This document shows, one piece after another, positions 20,485 through 31,149 of a stretch of DNA of 64,000 nucleotides. The notes beneath the pieces were generated by a model. The model searched no databases. It was given only the letters and a program-made list of their open reading frames with translations, and was not told the DNA's origin. A program made the translations under genes and the position numbers. This DNA comes from Pomphorhynchus laevis. Its lineage: Eukaryota > Acanthocephala > Palaeacanthocephala > Echinorhynchida > Pomphorhynchidae. The DNA is taken from contig WNNJ02002443.1 of assembly GCA_012934845.2 (NCBI GenBank), forward strand, positions 1-64,000, written 5' to 3'. Numbering within the stretch: position 1 is the stretch's first letter; each line of letters starts with the position of its first letter.

Positions 20485-21520
20485 GTCTTGTGTATTATTA
20501 AAAAAATATTTATTTTTACGCGGCAAATGCATGCCGACGAATGCTTACATGACCACAACAACAAAAAATTTAAATCATGTTTCGAAGATGTGAGTACGGA
20601 GGCAGCATTTGAATGCAATATAGGAGGGACCTCGGCGGATGTCGAGTGGGATCAGATTCCAAGCGAGTGGAGCGGCGAAGGTGAAGGATCGAAGACCGTA
20701 GTTGTTAGAGTAGTTGGGAACGTAGTGTAAGAGGGAATTATGAGAACGCAGTGGTAAAGAGGTGGGACGAGCGTCGTCTAAGAAACGGAGGTTGATGAAC
20801 GATGGGGAGCTGACAGCGATGAGACGAAAAGTTACAAGAAGGCGGAGTTGTATGCGGATGTGGATTGTAGGTCAGGAGAATTTGGCAAGATATGTGGATG
20901 TGTGATCAAAGCGACGGAAACGTAGGAGCACTCGAACATTGGAGTTGATGATGCGTTTTAGGAGTAGGATGAGAAATTTTGGAGAATTGGTGAAAAAGCT
21001 GAGGAAGTAATCGATTTTAGGGAAAAGAAACAATGAAAGAAGATATATACAGGAACGGGAGTCGATAAGGGGGCAGATACGGCGAATGTCACGGAAAATT
21101 AAGTAAGACGAGCGGACCTTGTCGCCTACGAAGGTTTAAGGAAAAGGTGATCATCGAAATGGAATCCTAAGAAAGTGAGATTGTGGACCATGGGGATTAT
21201 TGATGAGGCAAAATATACAGGGGAGGAGATATGTTAGGTTGACGGATGATGATCCACATTATTTTAGACTTGTCTGGGTTTAGAACGAGACAAAGATGGG
21301 AGAGACATTTGTAGATAAAAGAAAGACAGTTGGAGGCAGAAATGGCAATATCGTGTATGCGATATGCGGGTGCATGAGCATATATGAGGATGTCATCCGC
21401 GTATTGCATGGCGTTAAGGGAGTAAGGTTTGATAACTGGAGAGAGATCGTCGAGTAGAAGAGAGAAAAGCAGAAGTTCTAGGACTGAACCTTTTGGGACT
21501 CCGAAAATTATACCTAATTT
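20485..21520 (-). mobile_element. Family-A LINE (CR1/Jockey superfamily), 5'-truncated, nested
   Basis: Minus-strand RT with FGVPKGSVLELLLFSLLLDD, AMQYADDILIYAHAPAYRIH and LVLNPDKSKIMWI. The C-terminal region is readable on to about 20575 with frameshifts. It is the same family as the elements at 28.7-30.2 kb and 48.6-52.1 kb. The 3' UTR keeps the family hairpin at 20529-20544 (GCATTC/GCATGC, one mismatch) followed by AAAAATAAAT. It begins inside the RT, so it is a 5'-truncated insertion into a CR1-like copy in the same orientation. Confidence 0.85.
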
Positions 21521-22190
21521 TTTTTGTTCTGACACAATAGTAAGTGTATTTCCTCTAATGTGGTAACTATGATCGATCCCAACGCTACCTAATCTCATAC
21601 ATACGCATTTACTTATATTTAACTTGATCTACGTTGTTTCACTCCATTCATAAATGGGATCAAGGTCGTTCTGCAACAGTTTAGCATCCAGTTTACTATC
21701 TCTAGTGCACCATAGTTTTATATCATCGGCAAAGGCTAAGCATGGGTTTTAGATACGTAATAATATGTCACTTAGAAATGTGATAAAAAGATGACGACCC
21801 AATACAGTACCCTGAGGGACTCCACAATTTACATATCTTATGGTGGAAATGTGGCTCCTTACTCTAACTCTGTAGAAACGTCGACTAAGGAATTCCCAAA
21901 CCCAATTGCAAATGGTACAAGGAATACTGAGATAACAAATTAATTAGACATGAGTGCGGACCTCTATCGAATGCCTTTATAAAATCTTAAAATATAACGT
22001 AGACGCATTTACCTGAGCTAGTCGCCTCAGTCCAACGTTCACGGGCTGATAACAGGTTAGTAATACGCGACCGCTTGGAACGAAAGCCGCGCTGTGAATT
22101 TGTAATAATCCTGTGTTCATCTAAATTTTTATTATATAGACAACACAGTAAGTCAAAGACTCTTTAGAAGTTGCTTCACAGGAAATCAAA
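21521..22190 (-). mobile_element. CR1-like LINE, 5' part (upstream of nested insertion)
   Basis: The minus strand reads NSQRGFRSKRSRITNLLSA, then a block ending FIKAFDRGPHSCLI, then CGVPQGTVLGRHLFITFLSD, AFADDIKLW and VCMRLGSVGIDHSYHIRGNT, in several frames. These are RT domains with the FADD catalytic block. The element breaks off after 'TIVSEQKKLGII' at the family-A insertion and continues at about 20480. Confidence 0.8.
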
Positions 22191-22204
22191 GTAATATTTC
22201 ACAG

Positions 22205-25200
22205 ATCACAATCGATTATCTCGGCAAAATCTTTATCCAACTACAGAGTGAACGCATGAATATTACGAGAGTTAACAGTCGTATCGGAAAGTTGATTCCA
22301 TACCGATACAACTCTCTGTGCAAAAAGTGCTATACAGATGTGGCATAGGCGTAGTGTCCAAGCATTAAGGAATGTCTGCGTGGTGAGGGCTGATCTCGCA
22401 ATCTCAACAAGTGACGCAATGGATGATCCTTAGTATGTAAAATATGTCATACGAGGCACATATCAGCACGAATTCGCATGAAACTAAGACTATGTATTTT
22501 TAGATACCTAAGTCTATCTCTATATTCCAAATGTCTGGCAGTACGGACTAATCTCGTGGCGGAGCGATAAACATTTTCTAGACGATTAAATTCTTCCTTA
22601 GTAATAGGGTAACAGCATGGCGAACCAAATAAAAGTATACTTAGAATCAAAGCGTTAGAAATGGTCATAAAACTACCAATATCCACGTTCGAAAGCGACC
22701 GACGGAGAAGACCAACGACTCATCTGACCTGTGAGCACACGAAGTCGGTATGCATGCGATTGCTTAAATCTCGTCGTACCCAAACACCAAGATCCTTATA
22801 TGAGTCAGTTATTGATATGGCTAAACCATTAAGGTGGTATACTCTATGTTGATTATGTTTCGATCGAGAGATACACATGGAAGCAAATTTTTTATTATTG
22901 AGCTGGAGACCATTCAAAACCGACCATGAATATACAGTATAAATATTAGCTTGGAGTAATTGAGCATCTTTATTTGACTCAACTGGACGCCAAATCTGTA
23001 GGTCATCCGCGTAAAGCAAGCATCGAGATTGTACATGTGGAAGCAGATCATTGATGTATATGCTGAACAGTGTGGGACCTATTACAGACCCTTGAAGGAC
23101 GCCACAATTCAAAGGAAAGCGATTAGACTAAGTGGAATTTACACTAACATAACAGTATCTGTTAGAAAGATACTCATTGATCCACCATATACTATGCCAG
23201 TCCAATCCAACATTGATAATTTTTTTGATCAAATAAGCGTGTATTATAGTGTCAAAAGCCTTTGAAAAATCAAAGAAAATGACATCGACAGGAGTACCTA
23301 AATCCAGACAGCGCATCCAATGGCCGTGAGATATCATTAAATTAGTAGTTGTGGAGTGACCCTTGCAAAAGCGTGTTGAGTATTGGAAAGTATATTATTA
23401 GCTTAAAGGTGTGCAGTTAAGTGCTTAAGGAGCAGTCGTTCAAATATTCAACAACACACACGTAAGGCTTATCGACCTATAGTTTTTAGGATCTGTGCGA
23501 TCCTTCTTTTTAAATACTGGAGTAATTACCAAGCCTTTCCAGTCATCACGTACCTGTCCCATTGTGGCGGAGGCCAAGAATATGTTATGGAGTGGAATGT
23601 AGATGATATCAATAATATGACGTAGAAATATGGACGGTAAATTATCAGGACTAGAACATGCTGACTTTTTTTAAACACATTACTTCATGAAGAATTGATA
23701 GAGCACTTAGCGAACTAGGAAAATACCTAGATTCTATGATATAATTACTAAGCAGGTCATTCGATGGTCTTAATGACGGCTTTTTTAAGGGTAGAAAATT
23801 CTCGTGCGAATTCGTTTGCTATTTCTCGCTCATTAGACAAGACCAGACCGTCACGATTTCTGATCGAGAAAGTTTGTTGAAAACTGTTTTGACGTTTAGT
23901 AATGTAATTAAAGGATTTTCGTAGATTTGAACAATAATTATCAGTGATAGCCTTTTCGAAACTTGCCCTGCTACGTCTTTTGTACCATATGCTTTATTGC
24001 GGATACGTCTATAATCGTCAAAACTTGCATATCCGGCTTTATATGATTTGAACATATTTTGACGTGCAGATATCGCTTTCTTAACATCATAGTCAAACCA
24101 TACAGGACAGTGGTTAGCTTTCCTAAAACAAGATGTAGGAGAAAATCTAGTTAGAATGCCACAAAGCGTGTTCCTGAAATATATCCAGGCCTGTTCCACT
24201 CCAACAGTGAATGCGTCCGGCCAAGAACACCATACTAAACATTGCCTGGCACTATCTATGTCAATTCTGACATAGAATTGACATTTTATCCGCCTAACTG
24301 AAGATTTACTTAGAGGAAAATCAGTGTTAATATTTATCAACAAAATAACGTGATCATAGAGACCAATTGGATCCAAATGTTCAATATACTCAACAAACGC
24401 TTCTGACGTAATCAGAACTAAATCAAGAAGCGAATTCGAAGAATAACCAAGTCTAGTGAATTCACTGACGTGTTGAGATAGAAAAAGTTCATTCATTGCA
24501 TCAAGCAAAGCAATTGAACTCGGATCAGTACCAGCGGTGCATGTGTATGTAACCCAGTTTACGGTCGACATATTTAAATCACCAAGAATCAAAATATTCG
24601 GGGTTAAACTAAGACGATCGAAAGCATTTATAATGGAGTTTATAGATGATAAGGACTGCGGTATACAACAACAATGTTTAGTGAGAAATGTGCATATATT
24701 TTCACACATAGCAACTCATTCAATTCGTCGGAATCCTCAATAGTTAATATTAGCCGGGAGTGTAGATCATCTCGTAGATATAGTAAAACACCTCACCTGA
24801 GCGAGTAGTTCTATCACTTCTAAATAAAACATAACTGTCCATTGCAATTTTATTGGAAGATATTTGAGGGTTTAACCAAGATTCGGTGAAGGCCATATAA
24901 GGAGACGATTTTGTTGAAGCAAATGACGAATTTCATCGATCTTATTTATTATACTACGAACATTAGAATACATTACTTTGGTACTACCACATCGCATTAA
25001 AGAATTGGAAATGCTGTCCGTTACAACATTATTAGTGTATGTGAAAGAACCATAAGTACCTGACTGGAAGAACACGGATGCAATAATCATACCGGCACTA
25101 CATCGCGGAGGGCATCCTGTTGGAGGAAAGTATGTAGTCCTAGCCAACGAATGTACAGACGCCTCCGCACAACTTGATTTTTTTATCATTAAACCGTGTT

Positions 25201-25925
25201 CAACTGCATGCAATCTTTTTGATAACTCTGTCTTAGCGGCAGATAAACAAATACGATCATCCCGGTTTAAATATTTCAAAATGCGAATACCAGGACCTTT
25301 TAAATGCAAAGAATTGCGGAAAATGATGTATACAGTGTCAGACGAATTCAGAAGGACCTTAAGCAATCGAGGACAATCATTATCCTTAAGTAATCGGTCT
25401 AATCTGAATGCCGCACAATTTGTAAATCATTCAGACATTTATGTTGACAATCGCGGAGAACAACAGATATAATTGAACGAACATGCGCCAGGTCGTCATC
25501 AAGTCTGTATTGGTTATTAAGTGCTAAAGATTCCCTGACATTACTGATTATAATACATTTATGCCTGTCTCCATATTTCAAAAACTGATCAGCCCTCACT
25601 TTGTGCATACCGTTTCCCTGAGTATCAGAGCGACGATCGGATTGAGTAGTCTGCTCTGTCTGTTTATCTGTAATATCTATAAATCGATCATTTGATTCAA
25701 AATAATTCTTTACAGGACGATCCTCGTTCTGGTTAATTTGTAGGGTTTCCGAGCGCTAGGTACATGCACGCTAGCTGTCTGATATGATGTTATCGAATGT
25801 TGTGGTAGCGGAACAGTAGTGTTTGACATCGAGTAGGTCGAATCCGAATGGTGTTGCTGCGAGTTGTGAGCCATTTTTGAGTGGACAGCAGATACGTTCG
25901 GTTCGTCATTATCCATCCGGTTTTC
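22205..25925 (-). mobile_element. CR1-like LINE with ORF1 and ORF2, near full length, decayed
   Basis: ORF1 (about 25925-25100) opens MDNDEPNVSAVHSKMA and holds KCIIISNVRESLALNNQYRL and LLKVLLNSSDTVYIIFRNSL, the nucleic-acid-binding ORF1 layout of CR1-like elements. ORF2 begins near 25010 with KVMYSNVRSIINKIDEIRHL, the APE-type endonuclease; its core (23819-24709) has ILGDLNMSTVNW and LYDHV. RT: FFDFSKAFDTIIHAYLIKKI, NCGVLQGSVIGPTLFSIYIN and YADDLQIW with the catalytic DD intact (22720-23337). The C-terminus has FNRLENVYRSATRLVR and, near 22300, RVVSVWNQLSDTTVNSRN. Multiple frame breaks mean it is inactive. A second CR1-like copy follows directly downstream. Confidence 0.85.
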
Positions 25926-26434
25926 ATTACTACCAGACTATGATTTGGGGGTGTTAGCCAAGGTTGCACGTTTGATTAAATCGTTTGCGAGATCGCGAAC
26001 AATACGTATCTTGGTTTCCTTTAATCGATATCCACGCTTTAATAAGATATTTGCATAATCAATATTGAAGATCATTACGATCTTCAATAGTCAAGGCTTT
26101 TCAGTTAATTTCTTTCCCAATATAAACACTTTGCGTACGTTCAAACAACTTGAAAACTCCTCATCACCTTTTTGCAAATGAGAAAAAATGTCGCGTAATC
26201 TATTAACATCGTGATTTAATCGTTCTTGGGAATTTTCTACGGTTGATTCTTGGATTCCACTGAGAACAATATTATAGCTTCTATAAATGCTGTGTTTTCT
26301 ATCACTTTTATTTTGGTAGGGAGATGCACTACCCAAGAAAGAACTTGCTTCAATAGTATGTATTAGTTGACGATTACAAGTCTTTGTTCTACTATTAGTA
26401 ACTCGATAATTCATATTACTATCGTTGCGTTGAA
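25926..26434 (-). mobile_element. CR1-like LINE ORF1 fragment
   Basis: The minus strand gives SYNIVLSGIQESTVENSQER and NVRKVFILGKKLTEKP, then, in another frame, YRLKETKIRIVRDLANDL. This is the same ORF1 domain type as in the following element, so either two ORF1 pieces were brought together or the element carried a duplicated ORF1 domain. A 10-bp inverted repeat (ATTGAAGATC and complement) lies at about 26062-26087. Confidence 0.65.
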
Positions 26435-27100
26435 TGGATTCTTCAGTATTCGGCAATTTTCGAGTTTTAACCACACGATTGTCAAGGCGTTTGGTTAATT
26501 TGTGGAGTAGTCTTCCTGAGAATATTGTTGCTTCTGAAACGCTGACTGTATTCAAGAAGCGATCGCGGATGTTCCTGGAACAAATGGATGACGAATATAT
26601 CTTATACCTGATTATCTTTTTTGTTGTGAGCAGACTGAACAGTCATAACAGCTTTTTATTGTATAATGGTTCCGGAAACTCGCTCCATCCCTTATCCAGT
26701 TAAACTATAGACGTTGGGTATAAGATCTATTGAATGCGATCTGTTGATTGCAGATCTTACACTAGTGTGGATGTCGCTGATCGTGCCTAACCATCCGTGT
26801 AAACAGCTGTTCTGTCTTCGTGAATACTCAATGTTACGTGGAAACGAGCTATGTTTGAAGAATCGCTCAAAGCATCGAACAAATTGCACGACAGTGATGG
26901 ATCGCGTCTGTAAACGATGGAATGGATTATAATCTGGTGTGATCAACAGCTCTTCTGCTGTGCAATTCAAACAAAGCGTCTAAAGCTTGACCTCGTAAAC
27001 TCTTGATGTTTTTTTTCGTTTTTTTTCTTGTTTTTTATTCGATGTGATGCTTCCTTACGAGCTTCAGCTCCCTTGGAAGTCGACATATAATAAAAAAATT
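26435..27100 (+). mobile_element. Two CR1-like LINE 3' tails, opposite strand
   Basis: The plus strand reads RRLVNLWSSLPENIVASETL at 26470-26580 and, separately, LRGNELCLKNRSKHRTNC followed by VCKRWNGL at 26820-26932. Both match the last residues of CR1-type ORF2 (…VVNLWNSLPEEVV…). They are severely 5'-truncated copies in plus orientation, next to minus-strand CR1 sequence. The minus-strand frames here are shadows. Confidence 0.65.
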
Positions 27101-27539
27101 TATAAAATTTTTTAAATAATAAAAAAATAATCTTTGTCTTGTCTAATGACGGAATATATGCCCACAGTATTTGTCGAAGGAATAATTGCAGAATTATTAA
27201 AATTCATGTAGATTCACTTAGATTGAGTCAAACCATCATAAGTCAAATCAATGTTTATTGAAGCACTCGAAGGGTCTTCTTTGCTGATCATACAAAGAAA
27301 TTTTCCAATGTGTACAGATCCGTGCATCGTTGATTTATCTATATTTCGTGCAGACGAAACCGAGGATGCGCTGTCAACATTTTTGAAAAGTGTGGCACAG
27401 CAAAATCACATAAAAAATTTTGAGCCGAAAAGACAGGTTCATTAGCCGATGGGTAGCAAACAGCTGTCCAAACATTGCAGCATAATCCATCACACCCGTT
27501 GTTGAATGAATATATGTTTAAAGCAATGATATGAACGAA
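27101..27539. other. Intergenic, nothing assigned
   Basis: A 64-codon frame at 27251-27445 (EALEGSSLLIIQRNFPMCTD…) has fairly good composition, but I recognise no family and see no splice or repeat context, so it is not called. Confidence 0.35.
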
Positions 27540-27597
27540 AAATGAATAAAAATGGAAATTAATTAGCGATTATTTAAGAACATGTTTAAAAGCGTTT
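27540..27597 (+). repeat. Short dispersed repeat, copy 1
   Basis: The block 'GAAATTAATTAGCGATTATT' with its flanks recurs at 31058-31115 with few changes. At both places it sits immediately upstream of an inserted element (SINE here, LINE there), which suggests a shared target or a small repeat that travels with other insertions. Confidence 0.6.
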
Positions 27598-27842
27598 GTA
27601 TTTAAGCGTTGAATCGCGATACAGACGTCCTGAGTTCAAATCCGATCAGCATCAGTGTACGGAGAAAGCAGATAATAAGGGTCGAAACGTGAAATGTAGG
27701 TCTGGGTCAGCAGCTGATGAGACCCATCCAGACTGATTAGTAGCGTCCTGCTGTATCAAAAATAAGATCAACACCTGTGAGAATAATATCGTGCCACAAT
27801 CGGAAAATTTTTAGCTTACAGATGCAATTAAGTACAATTTAA
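27598..27842 (+). repeat. tRNA-derived SINE, copy 3 (best preserved)
   Basis: Head with GAATCGCGATACAGACGTCC, B box GAGTTCAAATCCG and a pol III-like A-box region upstream. It then carries the hammerhead-like module (27679-27753) and ends in a tail with 'TAGCTTACAGATGCAATT', shared with copy 1. The SINE-plus-hammerhead layout recalls the schistosome Sm-alpha family, but the strand order of the ribozyme parts differs here. Confidence 0.8.
27679..27753 (+). ncRNA. Hammerhead parts in non-canonical order within a SINE
   Basis: Helix II: GGGTC (27679-27683) with GACCC (27721-27725), 5 bp. GAAA at 27684-27687. Helix III: A-CGT (27687-27690) with GCGT (27743-27746), plus GGTCTGG (27699-27705) with CCAGACT (27728-27734), 7 bp, around an internal loop. 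CTGATGA at 27714-27720. Helix I: CAGCAG (27708-27713) with CTGCTG (27748-27753), 6 bp exact. Cleavage triplet GTC at 27745-27747. The order is GAAA strand, CTGATGA strand, GTC strand, with 2-base linkers, exactly the arrangement at 8707-8780. A plain hairpin GGGTC…GACCC is a simpler fold of part of it. Confidence 0.5.
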
Positions 27843-28239
27843 AAGCAATGTTCAAATATAACATATTATAGCATATGTTTTGATGTAAATATTTTTGATA
27901 TTTTTAAAATTTCTGTATCATAATTTAAGCTAAGGTGATTATCAAAGGTAATATTAAATTATTTTAATATTAAATTATTTAACATTATTTAATAAGTTTT
28001 ATCGATAAAACTATTCAAACTATTTTAGGATGAATAAACTATTCAAGTGTTGTCACTATACTTTTATATTTTCTATAATGAAAAGGTGACAAATCATTTC
28101 AAGATTGTAAATCACTATTCTTATACCTAACTGATCAATTATTGCAGACTATTTTCATTAACAACATAATATACAATGGAAAATTATGAAATTTTTTTAA
28201 TATAAAACGTTATCGAAACAATTGAAGCGCATTCTATAG

Positions 28240-28625
28240 ATTTTGACAGATCGACTACTACGAAAGATAGAGAGGCCAGAGCTGATATTTGTTGCAATGG
28301 GCTATATGGGAATATCTGGGGGCGGTCCTATATGGACGTGTGTGTCTTCAACAATTTAGCACCTTCATATTCCTTAGAGCGCATGACTGATCCATTTACA
28401 TACCACGAAAGTCGAAAAAACGCAAAGTACGCAGAAAGAATTACAAGAATTGAGCAAGCGGCATTCCACTTGATGATTTTCTCGACAGTTGGAAGAATAG
28501 GTCCTGTAGCAAACAGTGTGATTAAGCGGACTGCCACTAGATTGGCAGAAAAAGACGTAGATAGGTATGATGACTGTATAAGAAGAATAAGAACAAGCAT
28601 TTCGATATCTATTGCAAAATGAGTG
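28240..28625 (+). mobile_element. Mobile-element-associated protein fragment, class unsure
   Basis: The plus-strand frame reads ADICCNGLYGN, then YMDVCVFNNLAPSYS, then YAERITRIEQAAFHLMIFST and GPVANSVIKRTATRLAEK. It resembles the C-terminal block (…DVRVFNPxAPSN…REIEHGxFTPLVFS…GGMGxxA…) found in multi-copy element proteins of many invertebrates. I cannot place the parent element class. It abuts the 5' end of the family-A LINE. Confidence 0.55.
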
Positions 28626-28674
28626 TCGATGACGTTAAGGTGGAGAAATTACAAAAGTTTCAATCATAACTGTT

Positions 28675-30190
28675 TAACTCGTCCCCTCCTTAAGAAATAA
28701 CTCGTCCATCCGCAGTCGTATCTACCCTTCACACTGGAAATCCGCAATCGTTCGTCCCCTCCTTAAGAAACAATCGCTCGACCCCTCCCTTCCTTCTAGC
28801 TATCGCCCCATTTCACTACTCCCTACTCTTTCAAAGCTCTTAGAACGCCTCATCTTAATACAAATCAACGCTTATCTCTCCTCATCCAATATGTACCCTC
28901 CTTTCCAATCCGCTTTCCGCTCTAATCACTCGACAGAAATCGCATGCATAAAAGTGTACAACGACTTACTCATTTCTCGAGACAAGGCTCTATATAATGT
29001 TCTCATCTCCCTCGACCTCTCCTCCGCATTCGACATTGTCGACCACTCCGTCCTCCTTTCTCGCCTTCGTTATGATTACGGCTTTTCTTCCTCCTCCGTA
29101 GCTTGGTTCGCCTCATATCTATCCGACCGTTCCTTTCGCGTCTGTTCTAATTCATCATCCTCCCCTCCCATCCCTATTTTTTGCGGGGTTCCACAAGGTT
29201 CAGTCCTAGGTCCCCTGCTTTTCTCTCTTTTGCTTGGCGATCTCTCTCCATTTATCAAACCTTACTCATTTAACGTCATGCAATACGCCGATGACATTCT
29301 AATCTATGCTCATGCACCCGCACATCGCATACACGATATCGGCATTTCTGCCTCCAACTGTCTTTCTTCTATCTACAAACGTCTCTCCAATCTCCATCTC
29401 GTTCTAAACGCCGAAAAGTCCAAAATAATGTGGATCCTTCCCCGTAAACCAAGCATATCTCCTCCCATTGTATCTTTTGCCTCATCGATCATCCCTATAG
29501 TCCACAATCTCACTTTCTTAGGCTTCCATTTCGATGATCATCTTTCCCTTAAACCCTTCGTCCGTGACAAGGTCCGCTCGTCTAGCTTAATTCTTCGTGA
29601 CATCCGCCGTATCCGCCCCCTTATCGACTTCCGTTCTTGTATGTCTCTTCTTTCATCGCTTCTTTTCCCTAAAATCGATTACTGCCTTAGCATTTTCGCC
29701 AATTCTCCAAAATCCATCATCCTACCCCTACAACGAATAATCAACACCGCCGTTCGAGTGCTCTTTCGTCTCCGTCGCTTCGACCACACATCCACATATT
29801 TTGCCCAACTCTCCTGGCCCACCATCCACATCCGCATCAAACTCCGCCTTCTTCTCGTTACCTTTCGTCTCATCGCTGTCGGCTCCCCATCGTTCATCAA
29901 CCTTCCTTTCTTAGACGATACTCGCCCCAACTCGCTATCGCTTCGTTCCTGTCATACCCTCTTACTCCACGTTCCTAATTACTCCAACAACTACGGTCTC
30001 CGATCCTTCCTCGTCGCCGCCTCACTCGCCTGGAATCAACTCCCTCTCGACGTCCGCCGCGCCCCCTCCTTTATCACATTCAAACACCTCCTCCGTTCAC
30101 ACCTTCTCGACACCTGATTCACAGTTTTGTTTTGTTGTGGTCATGTAAGCGTGCGCTGGCACGCATTTGCCACGTTAAAATAAATCCTTT
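28675..30190 (+). mobile_element. Family-A LINE, 5'-truncated, RT frame open
   Basis: The copy starts within the pre-RT region (SLPSSYRPISLLPTLSKLLE) and has one open frame of 408 codons (28891-30117). RT motifs: FRSNHSTEIA, LDLSSAFDIVDHSVLLSRL, CGVPQGSVLGPLLFSLL, QYADDILIYAHAP with intact catalytic Asp residues, KSKIMWI and LGFHF, then the thumb and a C-terminal WNQLPLDVRRAPSFITFKHL. The 3' UTR has a perfect hairpin GCGTGC-GCTG-GCACGC at 30149-30164 followed by TTAAAATAAAT. High coding integrity suggests a fairly recent insertion. The 5' junction carries a short duplicated filler ('CGTCCCCTCCTTAAGAAA' at about 28680 and again near 28755). Confidence 0.9.
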
Positions 30191-31057
30191 TTTTAACTGA
30201 GTAATAAGCATTATAACGAAGATATAGGGACAAAAATATTATATTCCGACATTTATAAGACCCATTTGAGGGTAACTACTAATTTGTAAATAATATTTTG
30301 ATTATTAAAAAAATAAAGAAATTTGATTTGGCAAAATAGTAATGTGTCATCTAAAAAATTATTGATAATCTCACTCATTATTCAGTTCGATTACAAGCTC
30401 ATTGATCATCGCAGTATTTTATCTATTAAGGTGATTTCTATAACCATGGCTCTCCCTCTTAATTATCGAGAATAATGTGACTAGGATGTGAGAATTAAAT
30501 AATAGAGCAAGCGGATCGCCAAACAAAATCATTCACAATGAAGCGAAGTTGTAAAGCATTTAGTAAGAAACGTTTAGGGGTTACCGTAATACTTTCAAAT
30601 ACATTTTGTCCATTTCATATGGAAACAAGAACAATGTCTATCTTCTCTACATAATTCATTAAAAAATAAAATATCACTTAGAGATGTAATACTAGTATAA
30701 AATGTTGATATACTTGGGGCATTAAAAAATTAATAAAATATAATCTCGTTTAATTTTATACTTTATATCTAATTTAATAAACAATCGTATTAAATCACGA
30801 TCATTCTAAGCAAAATAATAATTCTAAACAATTATGACAACTCGTGAATAATTAATTATTTCGATATTTGCGTGTTTAAGCTTAAAAATAACTTATTAAT
30901 ATCTGATGTGAACAATGAAATTAAAGATACAGTAATTGACGATAGGCAATTACGTTTTTATAAAATTTTAATCAATGTTTTTGTAATTGAGATCGATGCA
31001 TTACTTCAAATTAAAAATCGACATCTCAAATTATCTTTCAGTATACGGTTTTTTAAA
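30191..31057. other. AT-rich intergenic
   Basis: No gene or repeat ends recognised. A 63-codon frame at 30872-31063 is Ile/Lys/Asn rich and unremarkable. Confidence 0.4.
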
Positions 31058-31115
31058 AAATGAATAAAAATTGAAATTAATTAGCGATTATTTAAGAATA
31101 TATGTTTAAAAGCAA
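31058..31115 (+). repeat. Short dispersed repeat, copy 2
   Basis: Same block as 27540-27597, with 'GAAATTAATTAGCGATTATT' in common. It ends where the minus-strand LINE begins. Confidence 0.6.
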
Positions 31116-31149
31116 TGTACAAATTGTACAAATCAAACAAGTGAACCAC

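Noticed and set aside
27251-27445. 64-codon frame as a gene
   Set aside because: No family features, splice context or repeat association; length is expected by chance.
27679-27753. Type II hammerhead reading of the SINE module using the GTC at 27700-27702
   Set aside because: Helix II and the boxes fit, but neither helix I nor helix III can be built between GAAA and CTGATGA.
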